Assembly (NCBI RefSeq): GCF_029953595.1 | Contig: NZ_CP124536.1 | Coordinates: 56,175-120,174 of the forward strand | Reading direction: 5' to 3' | Origin: Fuscovulum ytuae | GTDB taxonomy: Bacteria > Pseudomonadota > Alphaproteobacteria > Rhodobacterales > Rhodobacteraceae | Length of the DNA: 64,000 bases | Part shown: positions 54,764 through 63,976 of the stretch, piece by piece | How the letters are laid out: each line of letters starts with the position of its first letter | Numbering within the stretch: position 1 is the first letter of the stretch | Translations under genes and position numbers: made by a program | The notes under the pieces: generated by a model | Seen by the model: the letters and a program-made list of their open reading frames with translations, nothing else | Databases searched by the model: none | What the model was told of the DNA's origin: nothing

Positions 54764-55909
54764 ATGCGGACCATCTGGATCATCGCGGTGGTGGCGACCC
54801 TGAGCATCGGTGCAGGAGCGATGTACCTGACCGAGCGTCCGTTGACGGTGGCGGTCGTGCAGCCCGAAACCGATGTGGCCCTTCGCATCTACGGGCTCGG
54901 AACCGTCGAGGCGAGGGTACTGGCGCGCGTAGGATTTGAGTCCAGCGGAACACTGATGTCGCTTACGGTCGATGCAGGTGACCGCGTGGCACAGGGGCAA
55001 GCGCTGGCCGCGCTGAATCAGGATGAGCAGGAGGCGCGGCTCGCGCGTGCCCAGGCCGCCGTGGCGGCGAACGCTGCCAATCAGGCCAAGGCCGAAGCGG
55101 CTGTCCTCCGCGCCACGGCAATCCTGGCGCAGCGCGAGGCGGCCAACCGCCGGCAGGCCGAGTTGACCCGACAGGAAGCCGCATCCATCCAGCGCGCGGA
55201 GGAGGCGCAGCGAGATGAAGACGTCGCTCGTGCTGACGTGAAAGTTGCCGAAGCGGAACTCGCCGTCATTCGCGCTCAAGGGCAGGATGCAGTCGCTGCC
55301 CTGCAACTTGAACAGACGCTGCTGGACCGTCACCGCTTGACCGCACCCTTTGATGCGCTGGTTGTGACACGCCTGGCCGAAACCGGGGCCGTGGTTCGGT
55401 CAGGCGATCCGATCTTTACCCTGATCGACCCCGATACGATTTGGATTCAGGCCTACATTGACGAAGAACGCGCTGGTCAGCTGGCCCTTGGCCAGCCCGG
55501 CACCATCCGTCTGCGGTCTCAGCCTGCCAGCGAATTCACAGGCACGATCACCCGCATCGGAGTGGAAAGCGACCGGGTGAATGAGGAACGCCGCGTCTGG
55601 CTGACCTGCTCGGATTGCCCGCAGCAAATGTTTCTGGGCGAACAAGCCGAGGTGCGCATCCTGACTGCCACACGCGCCACGGCCCTGATGGTGCCTGAAG
55701 TGGCGATTATCGGCTTCGACGGGTATCGCGGCACGGTCTGGATCGTCCAGGACAGTAGGCTTTCGCGCGCCGACCTGACATTCGGCGCGCGTGACGACCG
55801 GGGCCGGGTGGAAGTGACGGGCGGGTTGCCCGATGCTGCGCAGGTCGTGGCCGTCCCGCTGCAAGGCGTGGATGAAGGTCGGCCTGCCCGCATCGGAGCC
55901 GCGCCATGA
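54764..55909 (+). CDS. HlyD/MacA-type periplasmic adaptor protein
   Basis: Membrane fusion protein of 381 residues; N-terminal membrane anchor (IWIIAVVATLSIGAGAMYL). Barrel-sandwich and lipoyl parts surround a long alpha hairpin (about 80-190, rich in AEAAVLRATAILAQREAANRRQ). The segment LTAPFDALVVTRLAETGAVVRSGDPIFTLID is the lipoyl return. It would bridge the ABC pump to an outer-membrane channel not encoded here. Starts 3 nt after tetR; overlaps the permease gene. Confidence 0.87.
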   Translation: MRTIWIIAVVATLSIGAGAMYLTERPLTVAVVQPETDVALRIYGLGTVEARVLARVGFESSGTLMSLTVDAGDRVAQGQALAALNQDEQEARLARAQAAVAANAANQAKAEAAVLRATAILAQREAANRRQAELTRQEAASIQRAEEAQRDEDVARADVKVAEAELAVIRAQGQDAVAALQLEQTLLDRHRLTAPFDALVVTRLAETGAVVRSGDPIFTLIDPDTIWIQAYIDEERAGQLALGQPGTIRLRSQPASEFTGTITRIGVESDRVNEERRVWLTCSDCPQQMFLGEQAEVRILTATRATALMVPEVAIIGFDGYRGTVWIVQDSRLSRADLTFGARDDRGRVEVTGGLPDAAQVVAVPLQGVDEGRPARIGAAP

Positions 55910-57039
55910 ACCTTGCCATCAAGGATATCCGCCACGGTCTCTTCCGCTTTGTCCTGACCTGTTTGGGACTTGGGCTTCTGATGACGGTCGTGCTGGCGAT
56001 GATCGGCATCTACAACGGCCTTGTCGCCGATGCCCTGGCCGTCGTGAAGGCCCCTGCCGCTGATGTCTGGGTGGTCGAGGCTGGCACACAAGGCCCCTTT
56101 GCCGAAGCGTCAAGCATCCCGGCCACGACCCGGGACGCCGTGGCCCGCATGCCCGGAGTGGCCGAGGCCGGGGCCATCACTTACCAAACGATCGAGGCCA
56201 GCCATGCCGGCGGGACCTTGCGGCTCTATGTCATCGGCTTTGAACCCGGTCGTCCCGGCGGACCGCAGCGCATTACCGAAGGGCGGGGGCTGGGCAGAAG
56301 CCACTTTGAACTGCTGGCAGACCGCAAGACCGGTCTGGTGCCCGGAGAGACCATCCGGCTGGGACGCGACCGCTTTACCGTCGTGGGATTGGTCGAGGAT
56401 GCGATGAACTCAGGCGGCGATCCGGCGGTCTATGTGACTTTGGCTGATGCACTGACGTTGCAGACGGCGATGGACCCGGCCGCTGCCCGGGTGCAGGCGG
56501 CCCGGGGCGATGGCGGCCTGCGCCCACCGACGGTGGCCGCCGTTGTTGCCCGGCTGCAGCCCGGTGCAGATGTGGCGCTTCTGACCGCGACAGTTCGGCA
56601 ATGGAAACACCTCTCCGCCCTCAGCCAAGGTGAACAGGAGCAGCTTCTGCTTGCCTCGGTGGTGGACCGGGCGCGGCGCCAGATCGGTCTGTTCCTGGGG
56701 ATCCTGCTGTCTGTCAGCGCCGTGGTGATTGCGCTCATCATCTACACAATGACCATGGAGAAGCTGAAGCAGATCGCTACCCTGAAGCTGATCGGCGCCC
56801 CGGATCGAACCATCGTGGGCCTGATCGTGCAACAGGCGCTGATCCTTGGCATCTCTGGCCTCGGGATCGGGCTGGCCCTGATCCTTCTGGTCAAGGACAG
56901 CTTTCCCCGCCGCGTTGTGCTTGAGCCGTTCAATGCGCTGGTGCTGACAGGCATCATCCTGATGGTCTGCCTTGTCGCCTCGGGTCTTGGCGTCCGCGCG
57001 GCGCTGAAGGTTGACCCTGCCACAGCGCTCGGGGGCTGA
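55906..57039 (+). CDS. ABC exporter permease (DevC/MacB-like FtsX domain)
   Basis: Membrane permease of 377 residues with four membrane helices: one at about 12-35 and three in the C-terminal FtsX domain (about 255-375, SVSAVVIALIIYTMTMEKLKQIATLKLIGA). A large periplasmic domain lies between them. It pairs with the ATPase 3 nt downstream. DevBCA- and MacAB-type pumps export lipids, peptides or drugs; the cargo here is unknown. Confidence 0.87.
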   Translation: MNLAIKDIRHGLFRFVLTCLGLGLLMTVVLAMIGIYNGLVADALAVVKAPAADVWVVEAGTQGPFAEASSIPATTRDAVARMPGVAEAGAITYQTIEASHAGGTLRLYVIGFEPGRPGGPQRITEGRGLGRSHFELLADRKTGLVPGETIRLGRDRFTVVGLVEDAMNSGGDPAVYVTLADALTLQTAMDPAAARVQAARGDGGLRPPTVAAVVARLQPGADVALLTATVRQWKHLSALSQGEQEQLLLASVVDRARRQIGLFLGILLSVSAVVIALIIYTMTMEKLKQIATLKLIGAPDRTIVGLIVQQALILGISGLGIGLALILLVKDSFPRRVVLEPFNALVLTGIILMVCLVASGLGVRAALKVDPATALGG

Positions 57040-57042
57040 CCC

Positions 57043-57735
57043 ATGGCGCCGGGCGACATTCTGGTCGATGTGCGGGGCGTCGCCAAGCATTATGGCGAAG
57101 GCGAAACCCGTGTCGATGCCTTGCGGTCCGTGGATCTGCGGGTGCATGTCGGCGAAGTCATCGCGCTGCTGGGCCCGTCCGGTTCGGGCAAGACGACGCT
57201 GCTGAACGTGATCGGCTGCATTCTTGCCCCGACCGCGGGCCGGGTCGAACTGGATGGCGATGCGGTGTTCGACGGCAAATGGCTCCGCAGCGATCTGCGA
57301 CGGCTGCGCCTGGACAAGATCGGCTTTATCTTTCAGGCGCACAACCTGTTGCCCTTCCTGACCGCCGAAGAGAACGTCTCGGTCGTGCTGGACCTTGCGG
57401 GCTGGACTGCCGAAAGAGGCCGAGCACGGGCACGCGAACTGCTTGATTACCTTGAAGTCGGGCATCGGGCCAAGGTGAAGCCGGCCCTGCTTTCCGGGGG
57501 CGAAGCGCAACGCGTCGCCATTGCCCGCGCGCTGGCGAACCGCCCCCGGATCATCCTGGCCGATGAACCCACGGCTGCGTTGGACAGTGGTCGGGCGCAA
57601 CTTGTGATGGACCTTCTGCGAAAGCTCGCCAGCGACCAGAAGGCCTGCATCATCGCCGTGACGCATGATGAAAAGATCTTCGACCGTTTCGACCGCCTGA
57701 TCCACCTGCGCGATGGTCGTCTCGTGGACAGCTGA
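57043..57735 (+). CDS. ABC exporter ATPase (MacB/LolD/DevA-like)
   Basis: ATPase of 230 residues: Walker A LLGPSGSGKTTLLNVIG (about 42-58), Q-loop IGFIFQAHNLLPFLTAEENV, signature LLSGGEAQRVAIARAL, Walker B IILADEPTAALD, and H-loop AVTHDEKIFDRFDRLIHL. The signature is SGGE rather than SGGQ, which is tolerated in this group. It energises the preceding permease. Confidence 0.93.
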   Translation: MAPGDILVDVRGVAKHYGEGETRVDALRSVDLRVHVGEVIALLGPSGSGKTTLLNVIGCILAPTAGRVELDGDAVFDGKWLRSDLRRLRLDKIGFIFQAHNLLPFLTAEENVSVVLDLAGWTAERGRARARELLDYLEVGHRAKVKPALLSGGEAQRVAIARALANRPRIILADEPTAALDSGRAQLVMDLLRKLASDQKACIIAVTHDEKIFDRFDRLIHLRDGRLVDS

Positions 57736-57750
57736 ACCAAGGAGAAGGCC

Positions 57751-58131
57751 ATGCCCGCCCGCAGAAAGCCCCTGACGGCCGTCGCCGTTGTCGCAATCGT
57801 CTTCGGTCTCCTGACCATCGTTTCTGGAAGCCGCGCCCTTTTTGGTGGCGCCGACATGGGGGCCGTCGTCCCGTTCGTTCTATGGTTCAACTTCCTAGCA
57901 GGGTTTGCCTACATCATCGCGGGTCTGGGGCTTTGGTATAGGACTGGCTGGGCACCCGGCCTTGCCATCGCCATCACCCTTGCGACCGGAGCGATCTTTG
58001 CGATGTTTCTTTTGGAGGTCTGGCGCGGGACTGCATACGAGGCGCGGACGATGGGTGCGATGGCGCTGCGCCTTGCGATCTGGGTGGTGATCAGCGTCGT
58101 GGCGGCAAGAGAAAAGTCCAGTCGCGCATGA
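57751..58131 (+). CDS. small four-helix membrane protein
   Basis: Inner-membrane protein of 126 residues with four hydrophobic stretches (AVVAIVFGLLTIVSGS, VLWFNFLAGFAYIIAGLGLWY, LAIAITLATGAIFAMFLL, LAIWVVISVVAA). It follows the ATPase by 15 nt with AAGGAG before the ATG, so it belongs to the exporter operon. Family not recognised. It ends convergent to bluB. Confidence 0.7.
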   Translation: MPARRKPLTAVAVVAIVFGLLTIVSGSRALFGGADMGAVVPFVLWFNFLAGFAYIIAGLGLWYRTGWAPGLAIAITLATGAIFAMFLLEVWRGTAYEARTMGAMALRLAIWVVISVVAAREKSSRA

Positions 58132-58176
58132 CGGAAGGCAATCCTTTCACAGGGCACCATGCGGCCTGCCGCGATA

Positions 58177-59122
<946 letters not shown>

Positions 59123-59185
59123 CTGTAGGCGTAAGTTCGATCTGGCGCAATCAGCGCGGCACTCCCGACGAAGACAGACGTAAAA

Positions 59186-60040
59186 TCATTCTGCGGGATC
59201 CTTCAGCCCGGAATTTGGATCGAGGGCGTAGCCGCTCGCTGGTCCACGAAGGGGTTGAGCCAGCATCTGGTCGAGCCACAAATCACGCTGTGTACGAAAC
59301 TGTTCGATACCGATTTCCATCCCTTCGTGCCCCTTGGCGGGCTGAGCGATGTAGGTCCCGAGCAGCCGGTCCCACCACGGCAAGTTGAAGCCGTAGTTCG
59401 AGTTGGTCTCGCGCGGGTCTTTGGAATGGTGGACGCGGTGCATGTCCGGCGTCACGACGAACAGGCGCAGCACGCGGTCCACCGGGCGTGGCAGGTCGAT
59501 ATTGGCGTGGTTGAACAGCGCGGTGGCGTTCAGGACCACCTCGAAGAGCAGCACCGCGACGGCGGGCGGGCCGAGCGCCGCGACCACTGCCAGCTTGATC
59601 CCCATTGAAATGAGGATTTCCACGGGATGGAAACGCAGTCCCGTGGTTGCGTCGAAATCGAGATCGGCGTGGTGCATCCGGTGCAGCCGCCAGAGCCCGG
59701 GCACGGCGTGGAACATCACGTGCTGAAGGTAGATCGCCAGATCGAGCAGCAGCATCGAGACGATGATTGCGACCCAGACTGGCACATCGATGTTGTTGAG
59801 CAGGCCCCAGCCACGATCCTCGGCCATGACGGCCAGACCGACCGCGAGGATCGGAAAACTCAGCCGCAGGATGACCGTATCCACCACCACCAGAGCAAGG
59901 TTGTTCGTCCAGCGGATCACACGCGGGATCTCCCGTCTGCGCCGGGGGGCTGCCACTTCCCAAAGCGCCATCGCCGCCAGAACACCCAGAAAGATGGCAA
60001 GCCGGATGGTCGCCTCGGTGGCAAGGATGGTCTCGGACAT
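59186..60040 (-). CDS. fatty acid hydroxylase / sterol desaturase family protein
   Basis: Membrane di-iron oxygenase-like protein of 284 residues. Histidine motifs: HVMFH near residue 95, LHRMHH near 110, and HRVHH with NYGF in the C-terminal part. About four hydrophobic segments anchor it. Start MSETILATE at 60040 is preferred; a longer frame upstream runs over the divergent gene. It faces the ArsR-rhodanese gene across an inverted repeat. The lipid substrate is unknown. Confidence 0.87.
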   Translation of the reverse strand: MSETILATEATIRLAIFLGVLAAMALWEVAAPRRRREIPRVIRWTNNLALVVVDTVILRLSFPILAVGLAVMAEDRGWGLLNNIDVPVWVAIIVSMLLLDLAIYLQHVMFHAVPGLWRLHRMHHADLDFDATTGLRFHPVEILISMGIKLAVVAALGPPAVAVLLFEVVLNATALFNHANIDLPRPVDRVLRLFVVTPDMHRVHHSKDPRETNSNYGFNLPWWDRLLGTYIAQPAKGHEGMEIGIEQFRTQRDLWLDQMLAQPLRGPASGYALDPNSGLKDPAE

Positions 60041-60082
60041 GGATCGCTGGCCTTGGGGCTTGTGGGGCGCGCTGGAATCGCT

Positions 60083-60108
60083 ATTATTCAAGTTATCGCT
60101 TGAATGAT
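60083..60108. promoter_or_regulatory. inverted repeat in divergent hydroxylase/ArsR promoter
   Basis: ATTCAAG (60086-60092) and CTTGAAT (60099-60105) are perfect arms with a 6-nt spacer, extended by two more pairs and one wobble to 60083-60108. It lies 43 nt before the hydroxylase start and 21 nt before the ArsR-rhodanese start. BigR/SqrR-type ArsR proteins use ATTC/GAAT-based palindromes, so the adjacent regulator is the likely ligand. Confidence 0.65.
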
Positions 60109-60128
60109 GTAGCGTCAGGAGACAGTCC

Positions 60129-60794
60129 TTGTCAATCAGCCCGAAGCTGGCCCTGTTGGAGGAATACGCCCTCGTCGCGCGCGCCCTGTCGGCACCGGCG
60201 CGTCTGATGCTGCTGGAACAACTGGCGCAAGGCGAGCGCGGGGTGGAGGCACTGGCCGACAAGACCGGCCTGACCATCGCCAACTGCTCGCAGCACCTGC
60301 AACAGTTGCGACGGGCCGCTCTCGTCACCAGCCGCCGTGACGGCAAAGCAGTGATCTACCGGCTGACCGACGCGAAGACGCTCGCGCTCATGGACCTTTT
60401 GCGCATCGTGGCCGAACGTAACCTGGCACAAGTCGAGCGCATCCTGCGGGGCCTCTCGGGCGGCTATGACGCGCCCGAACCGGTCAGTCGCGCGGTCCTC
60501 GCCGCACGGCTCGCGGAAGGCTCTGTCACTGTTCTCGATGTCCGGCCCTCCGACGAATACGCTGCGGGCCACATCCCCGGTGCGCGGAACGCCACCCTGG
60601 CGCAGTTGGAGCAAATCCTCCCAACACTTGCGCATGACGCCGAGATTGTCGCCTATTGCCGCGGCCCATACTGCGTCTATGCCCATCAGGCCGTCGCCAC
60701 TTTGCGCCGCCACGGTCTAAACGCGCGGCGGCTGGAAGGTGGTTTGCCTGAATGGCGTGAGGATGGAAGACCAGTGCTCATCGACGTGGGCTGA
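60129..60794 (+). CDS. ArsR-family regulator fused to a rhodanese domain
   Basis: Fusion of 221 residues. Residues 1-105 are an ArsR winged helix (GLTIANCSQHLQQLRRAALVTSRRDGKAVIYRL). Residues 118-220 are a rhodanese with active-site C177 in YCRGPYC and a second C182. A sulfur-loaded cysteine could report persulfide to the DNA-binding part; C53 lies in the recognition helix. The start is TTG at 60129 with AGGAGA at proper distance. It is divergent from the hydroxylase gene. Confidence 0.87.
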   Translation: MSISPKLALLEEYALVARALSAPARLMLLEQLAQGERGVEALADKTGLTIANCSQHLQQLRRAALVTSRRDGKAVIYRLTDAKTLALMDLLRIVAERNLAQVERILRGLSGGYDAPEPVSRAVLAARLAEGSVTVLDVRPSDEYAAGHIPGARNATLAQLEQILPTLAHDAEIVAYCRGPYCVYAHQAVATLRRHGLNARRLEGGLPEWREDGRPVLIDVG

Positions 60795-60915
60795 GCGTTG
60801 TTGGGCTCAATAGGACGGCGCCCGGTTTCGAAAGGACAGGACTTCGCTCATCGCGCTCCATCTTCGTTGACGATGCAATCATATTGCCCGATGGCTGACA
60901 CCTGATACGGCGACC

Positions 60916-61983
60916 CTAGTTCGTCGCGCGCCACATCCGGTATCGCCCCTGGCCTGTCATCTCGCGGATCAGACCCCGCGCTTCCATCCAGGCAAGGTTG
61001 CGCTGCACGGCCGCTCGACTGGCGCCGGTCATGGTCTCGGCCATGGGGGCCGAGACGAGGGGCCATTCGGTCAGTACGGCGCGCAGCGCCCGCGGTGTCT
61101 TTCCCGAGAGCGGTGACATCTCGATTTCTGCCCGCGCTGACCATGCTTCGATATCGTCGAGGTGCCGCATCGCGGTCAGGCTTGCTGTTTCCATCCCGTC
61201 GAGCCAGCGCGCCAGACGGACAGTCTGTGAGCCACCTGCGCGCAGGCCCCCTGCCCCGCCCATCGCCAGCGGCGTAAAGACTGCGCCCCTCCCTTCGCTG
61301 GCCGAGATGCGTGCGGCGGTCACCGCCGCTTCCATCCGGTCACTGTGCTGCCCGAGTCCTGCTAGGTTCCAAAGGTGGAAGCCCATGCAGGCGCGGGTGA
61401 TCGGGTGCAGATCGTCAGCTTGCGCCATAAGGTCCAGCCACCCCTCGGCTCGATCGGAGAATGGTTCTGCCACATCATCCATGTTCTCGGGGTCACGGCG
61501 ATCCAGGAAGGCAGACAGGTCGACGTCTGGCCCCGGCCCACCCGTCAGGCGCCGCACCGCCCACCCCACCCGCGCCAGCGCTGTTGTGTCGTCTTGGACT
61601 CCCGAAAGGCGCATGGAGATCCACAGTGCCAACCTATCCGGCGCGACTCGATCCCCGGCGAACCAACTCAGGTCGGCCGCCTCGATCAGGGCCAGTCTGT
61701 GCCGCCACCCCTCTGGTCCGCGCTTTAGCCGTTCATCCAGCGCTCCAAGCCGACCCGCGACGCGGGCGAGGCGCGCGGCATGCCCCGCCTCGGCCTTCCG
61801 CCAGTCGTCGAGAACCGCCATCTCGCGGGGCTCCGCCCGTGGTCCAGGCGGCAGATCGTCGGTTTCCTCTTCGATCGGACCGGGCAGGAACCACAGATTG
61901 TTGTCTGACGTCTCATCGACCTCTCCAACGGCAATGGGAGGTACCTCGAAATCATCATGCAAGACGGATGCTTGAGGTTTCAT
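60916..61983 (-). CDS. DUF1612 / RHE_PE00001-like plasmid protein with helix-turn-helix
   Basis: Protein of 355 residues typical of rhizobial and rhodobacterial plasmids. The middle (about 60-250) is the helical DUF1612 part (DWRKAEAGHAARLARVAGRLGALDERL; WRHRLALIEAADLSWFAGD). The last 80 residues are a winged helix (MTGASRAAVQRNLAWMEARGLIREMTGQGRYRMW). Its role is unknown; plasmid maintenance or regulation is plausible. A 7-bp inverted repeat lies two bases upstream of its start. Confidence 0.8.
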   Translation of the reverse strand: MKPQASVLHDDFEVPPIAVGEVDETSDNNLWFLPGPIEEETDDLPPGPRAEPREMAVLDDWRKAEAGHAARLARVAGRLGALDERLKRGPEGWRHRLALIEAADLSWFAGDRVAPDRLALWISMRLSGVQDDTTALARVGWAVRRLTGGPGPDVDLSAFLDRRDPENMDDVAEPFSDRAEGWLDLMAQADDLHPITRACMGFHLWNLAGLGQHSDRMEAAVTAARISASEGRGAVFTPLAMGGAGGLRAGGSQTVRLARWLDGMETASLTAMRHLDDIEAWSARAEIEMSPLSGKTPRALRAVLTEWPLVSAPMAETMTGASRAAVQRNLAWMEARGLIREMTGQGRYRMWRATN

Positions 61984-61985
61984 AT

Positions 61986-62009
61986 GTGCAAAATACGTGC
62001 AGTTTGCAC
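61986..62009. promoter_or_regulatory. inverted repeat upstream of the DUF1612 gene
   Basis: GTGCAAA (61986-61992) and TTTGCAC (62003-62009) are perfect arms across 10 bases, with another GTGCA in the spacer. It directly precedes the ATG at 61983, so binding would block translation initiation or transcription. The helix-turn-helix of the gene product is the likely binder. Confidence 0.5.
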
Positions 62010-62154
62010 TTTACCAAAGGGTTTTGTTGGGGGGCGTCGACACAGTTGTATATAGCACGCGCGCGCGATGGTCTTCGAGACCTCTCTGACCGTGGTCAGC
62101 CTCAGGAAACCAAGGGCTTTTCGATGGACAGCACCGCAAAGAGCGCCCTTGCTT

Positions 62155-62168
62155 CCGTTTACAAACGG
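62155..62168. repeat. palindrome upstream of the serine recombinase
   Basis: CCGTTTACAAACGG has perfect 6-bp arms and an AC centre. A third AAACGG occurs at 62196-62201. The stretch of about 55 bp before the recombinase gene may be its operator or part of a res-like site. Confidence 0.45.
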
Positions 62169-62210
62169 TCGTTTATTGGCGATAGATGAAATTGCAAACG
62201 GCCTGTTTTG

Positions 62211-63095
62211 ATGCCATTGATAGGCTACGCGCGCGTCTCGACAGAGGATCAGACCCCCCTGCCCCAGTCGCAGGCCCTGAAATCCGCGGGCTGCGCAGAG
62301 ATCCATGAAGAGCAAGCCTCGGGCGGGAACCGCGCGCGGCCGGTGCTGGCCCGCGTGCTCGAGCGGATTGGCAAGGGCGATACGCTGGTCGTGGTGCGCA
62401 TCGACCGGCTGGCGCGGTCGCTCTCGCATCTCCTTGAGGTGATCGAACGGCTGGAGGCGAAGGGCGCCTTCTTCCGTTCACTCATGGACCCGATCGACAC
62501 GTCCTCCCCGCAGGGCAAGTTCACCCTCCAGGTCTTAGGCGCCGCGGCCGAGTTCGAGCGCGCCCTGATCCGCGAACGCACCAAGGCCGGGCTGGCCAGC
62601 GCACGAACCAAGGGCCGGGTCGGCGGCAATCCGGGCCTCCGCGCCCGTGATCCGGCGGCGTTGCGCAAGGTGCGGCTGGCGCGACAGGACGGCTACATGG
62701 AACGCCTGAACGAGACGGCGCAGGACTGGGTTCCCCATATCCGTCGCCTGCGCCCGGACTTGGCCTGGGAAGACGTAGTGCGCATCGTCAACGGCCCCCT
62801 GCCCCGCGAGCGTCAATGGACGCAAAGCCGGCTTTTGCGCGCGGTCAACGCCTATGTCCGGGACGGCTTCCTGCCGCCCACGGTACTGGACCGCGCCGGC
62901 CGCCGCGAAACCGACGACCGCCTGCCCGCCATCGTCGCTGCCATCAAGGGCGCGGACCCCGACATCACGCTTCAGGCGATCTGCACCCGGCTAGAGGCGA
63001 TGCGCGAGCGCACGCCTCGCGGGCGGGCAAGCTGGCAACCCTCTTCGGTGAAGATGCTGCTGGAGCGGGCCGAGAGGCTGGGGCTGCTTGAGTAG
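62211..63095 (+). CDS. serine recombinase / resolvase
   Basis: Site-specific recombinase of 294 residues. The catalytic domain has S10 in LIGYARVSTEDQ, the RIDRLARS motif, and the E-helix AAAEFERALIRERTKAGLASARTKGRVGGNPG. The C-terminal 150 residues are longer than in Tn3 resolvases (about 185 in total) and contain a recombinase-like extension. It could resolve plasmid multimers or mobilise a nearby element. An ATG at 62211 is used; a TTG precedes it by one codon. Confidence 0.87.
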   Translation: MPLIGYARVSTEDQTPLPQSQALKSAGCAEIHEEQASGGNRARPVLARVLERIGKGDTLVVVRIDRLARSLSHLLEVIERLEAKGAFFRSLMDPIDTSSPQGKFTLQVLGAAAEFERALIRERTKAGLASARTKGRVGGNPGLRARDPAALRKVRLARQDGYMERLNETAQDWVPHIRRLRPDLAWEDVVRIVNGPLPRERQWTQSRLLRAVNAYVRDGFLPPTVLDRAGRRETDDRLPAIVAAIKGADPDITLQAICTRLEAMRERTPRGRASWQPSSVKMLLERAERLGLLE

Positions 63096-63173
63096 TCGAG
63101 ATACCTTGCAAATCCTCCACGACATGGAAGGATTACACGGCTTTGGCCAGCGCCATGCTCAGAAACTGTCTGC

Positions 63174-63578
63174 TCACGCAAAAGGGTTGATGATGCGAAG
63201 CTGGCCTTCGACCAGCAGGCCATCTTGCATGTCCTCGCTCCACAGCGTGGTGCAGCCCGCAACCAAAGCGCTGGCCATGATCATGGCGTCGTAGATCGAG
63301 AAGCTGTAGCGTTCCGCCAAGGCGCGGCCGACGTCGTGGGTCTGAATGGTCAGGTCTTCGACGGGGCACAAGGCACGAATGCTCTCAAGAAACGCCCCTG
63401 CTTCCTCCCAGCTCATGCCAGCCTTGCGGCGACAGTTCACCAGCGTCTCGTTCAGGACCTGAACGCTGATCCGGGGCCCCTGCCCCAGGATAACCTCGGC
63501 GCGATCGGCCTTCGGGCCATCGTCGAGCAGGTAAAGAACGACATTCGTGTCCGCGAACTCAGCGCTCATGCGCGTCAT
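63174..63578 (-). CDS. vapC: VapC-type PIN-domain toxin
   Basis: Ribonuclease toxin of 134 residues. PIN acidic residues appear as D10 in FADTNVVLYLLD, E in VLNETLVN and D in FSIYDAMIMASALVAGC. It overlaps the antitoxin gene by 20 nt, so the pair is translated together. The target is usually initiator tRNA or rRNA, not testable here. Confidence 0.88.
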   Translation of the reverse strand: MTRMSAEFADTNVVLYLLDDGPKADRAEVILGQGPRISVQVLNETLVNCRRKAGMSWEEAGAFLESIRALCPVEDLTIQTHDVGRALAERYSFSIYDAMIMASALVAGCTTLWSEDMQDGLLVEGQLRIINPFA

Positions 63579-63786
63579 CGCGGCTCAGGCGTCCCGCAGC
63601 GGGCAGCTTGCCCCGGAAGCGGCGCAGACCCGTCAGCACCTCATCCGCGCGCGCCAGACGACGGACTCTGACCTGGCCGTCGTCCTTGACCAGGTCGATC
63701 TGATCGCCTTCCTTGAGGCCAAGTTCCCGGACAAGCTCAGCGGGTAAACGGACGGCAAGCGAGTTGCCCCATTTTGCGACCTGCAT
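63559..63786 (-). CDS. AbrB/MazE-type antitoxin
   Basis: Antitoxin of 75 residues. The swapped-hairpin DNA-binding domain is MQVAKWGNSLAVRLPAELVRELGLKEGDQIDLV (1-33); the tail LRRFRGKLPAAGRLSRDDAHER would wrap the toxin. The ATG at 63786 is chosen because CAGGAGG precedes it closely. It neutralises the VapC downstream and probably represses the operon at the repeat at 63803-63826. Confidence 0.88.
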   Translation of the reverse strand: MQVAKWGNSLAVRLPAELVRELGLKEGDQIDLVKDDGQVRVRRLARADEVLTGLRRFRGKLPAAGRLSRDDAHER

Positions 63787-63802
63787 CCTGACCTCCTGCG
63801 TG

Positions 63803-63826
63803 GATATACGTTCTGCAATGTATATC
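63803..63826. promoter_or_regulatory. inverted repeat, toxin-antitoxin operator
   Basis: GATATAC (63803-63809) and GTATATC (63820-63826) are perfect arms with 10 bases between, 17 nt upstream of the antitoxin ATG. The AT-rich arms may overlap promoter elements, as usual for autorepressed toxin-antitoxin operons. Confidence 0.65.
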
Positions 63827-63940
63827 ATGTTGGTTGCTTGGGCAAGCCTGTCCACGAGCCCGGGCTACTCTTGTGCATCATGCAGCGCCTGACACCAGAT
63901 TTAGAAAGAGCTTGCACGAATCTGAGTCCTCCGGCAATAG

Positions 63941-63976
63941 TCACGGAAAAGGGCGACTAAACGCCAAATTCCGTGA
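63941..63976. repeat. nested inverted repeat near the right edge
   Basis: Outer arms TCACGGAA (63941-63948) and TTCCGTGA (63969-63976) enclose inner arms GGCG (63952-63955) and CGCC (63962-63965) around a 6-nt loop. No gene is seen from 63787 to 64000. The element could be a terminator for a gene past the window, a recombination site or a single-strand origin; the window end prevents a decision. Confidence 0.5.

Noticed and set aside
62124..62189. 21-codon frame MDSTAKSALASVYKRSFIGD before the recombinase gene
   Set aside because: No ribosome site and it overlaps the palindrome region; more likely regulatory DNA.
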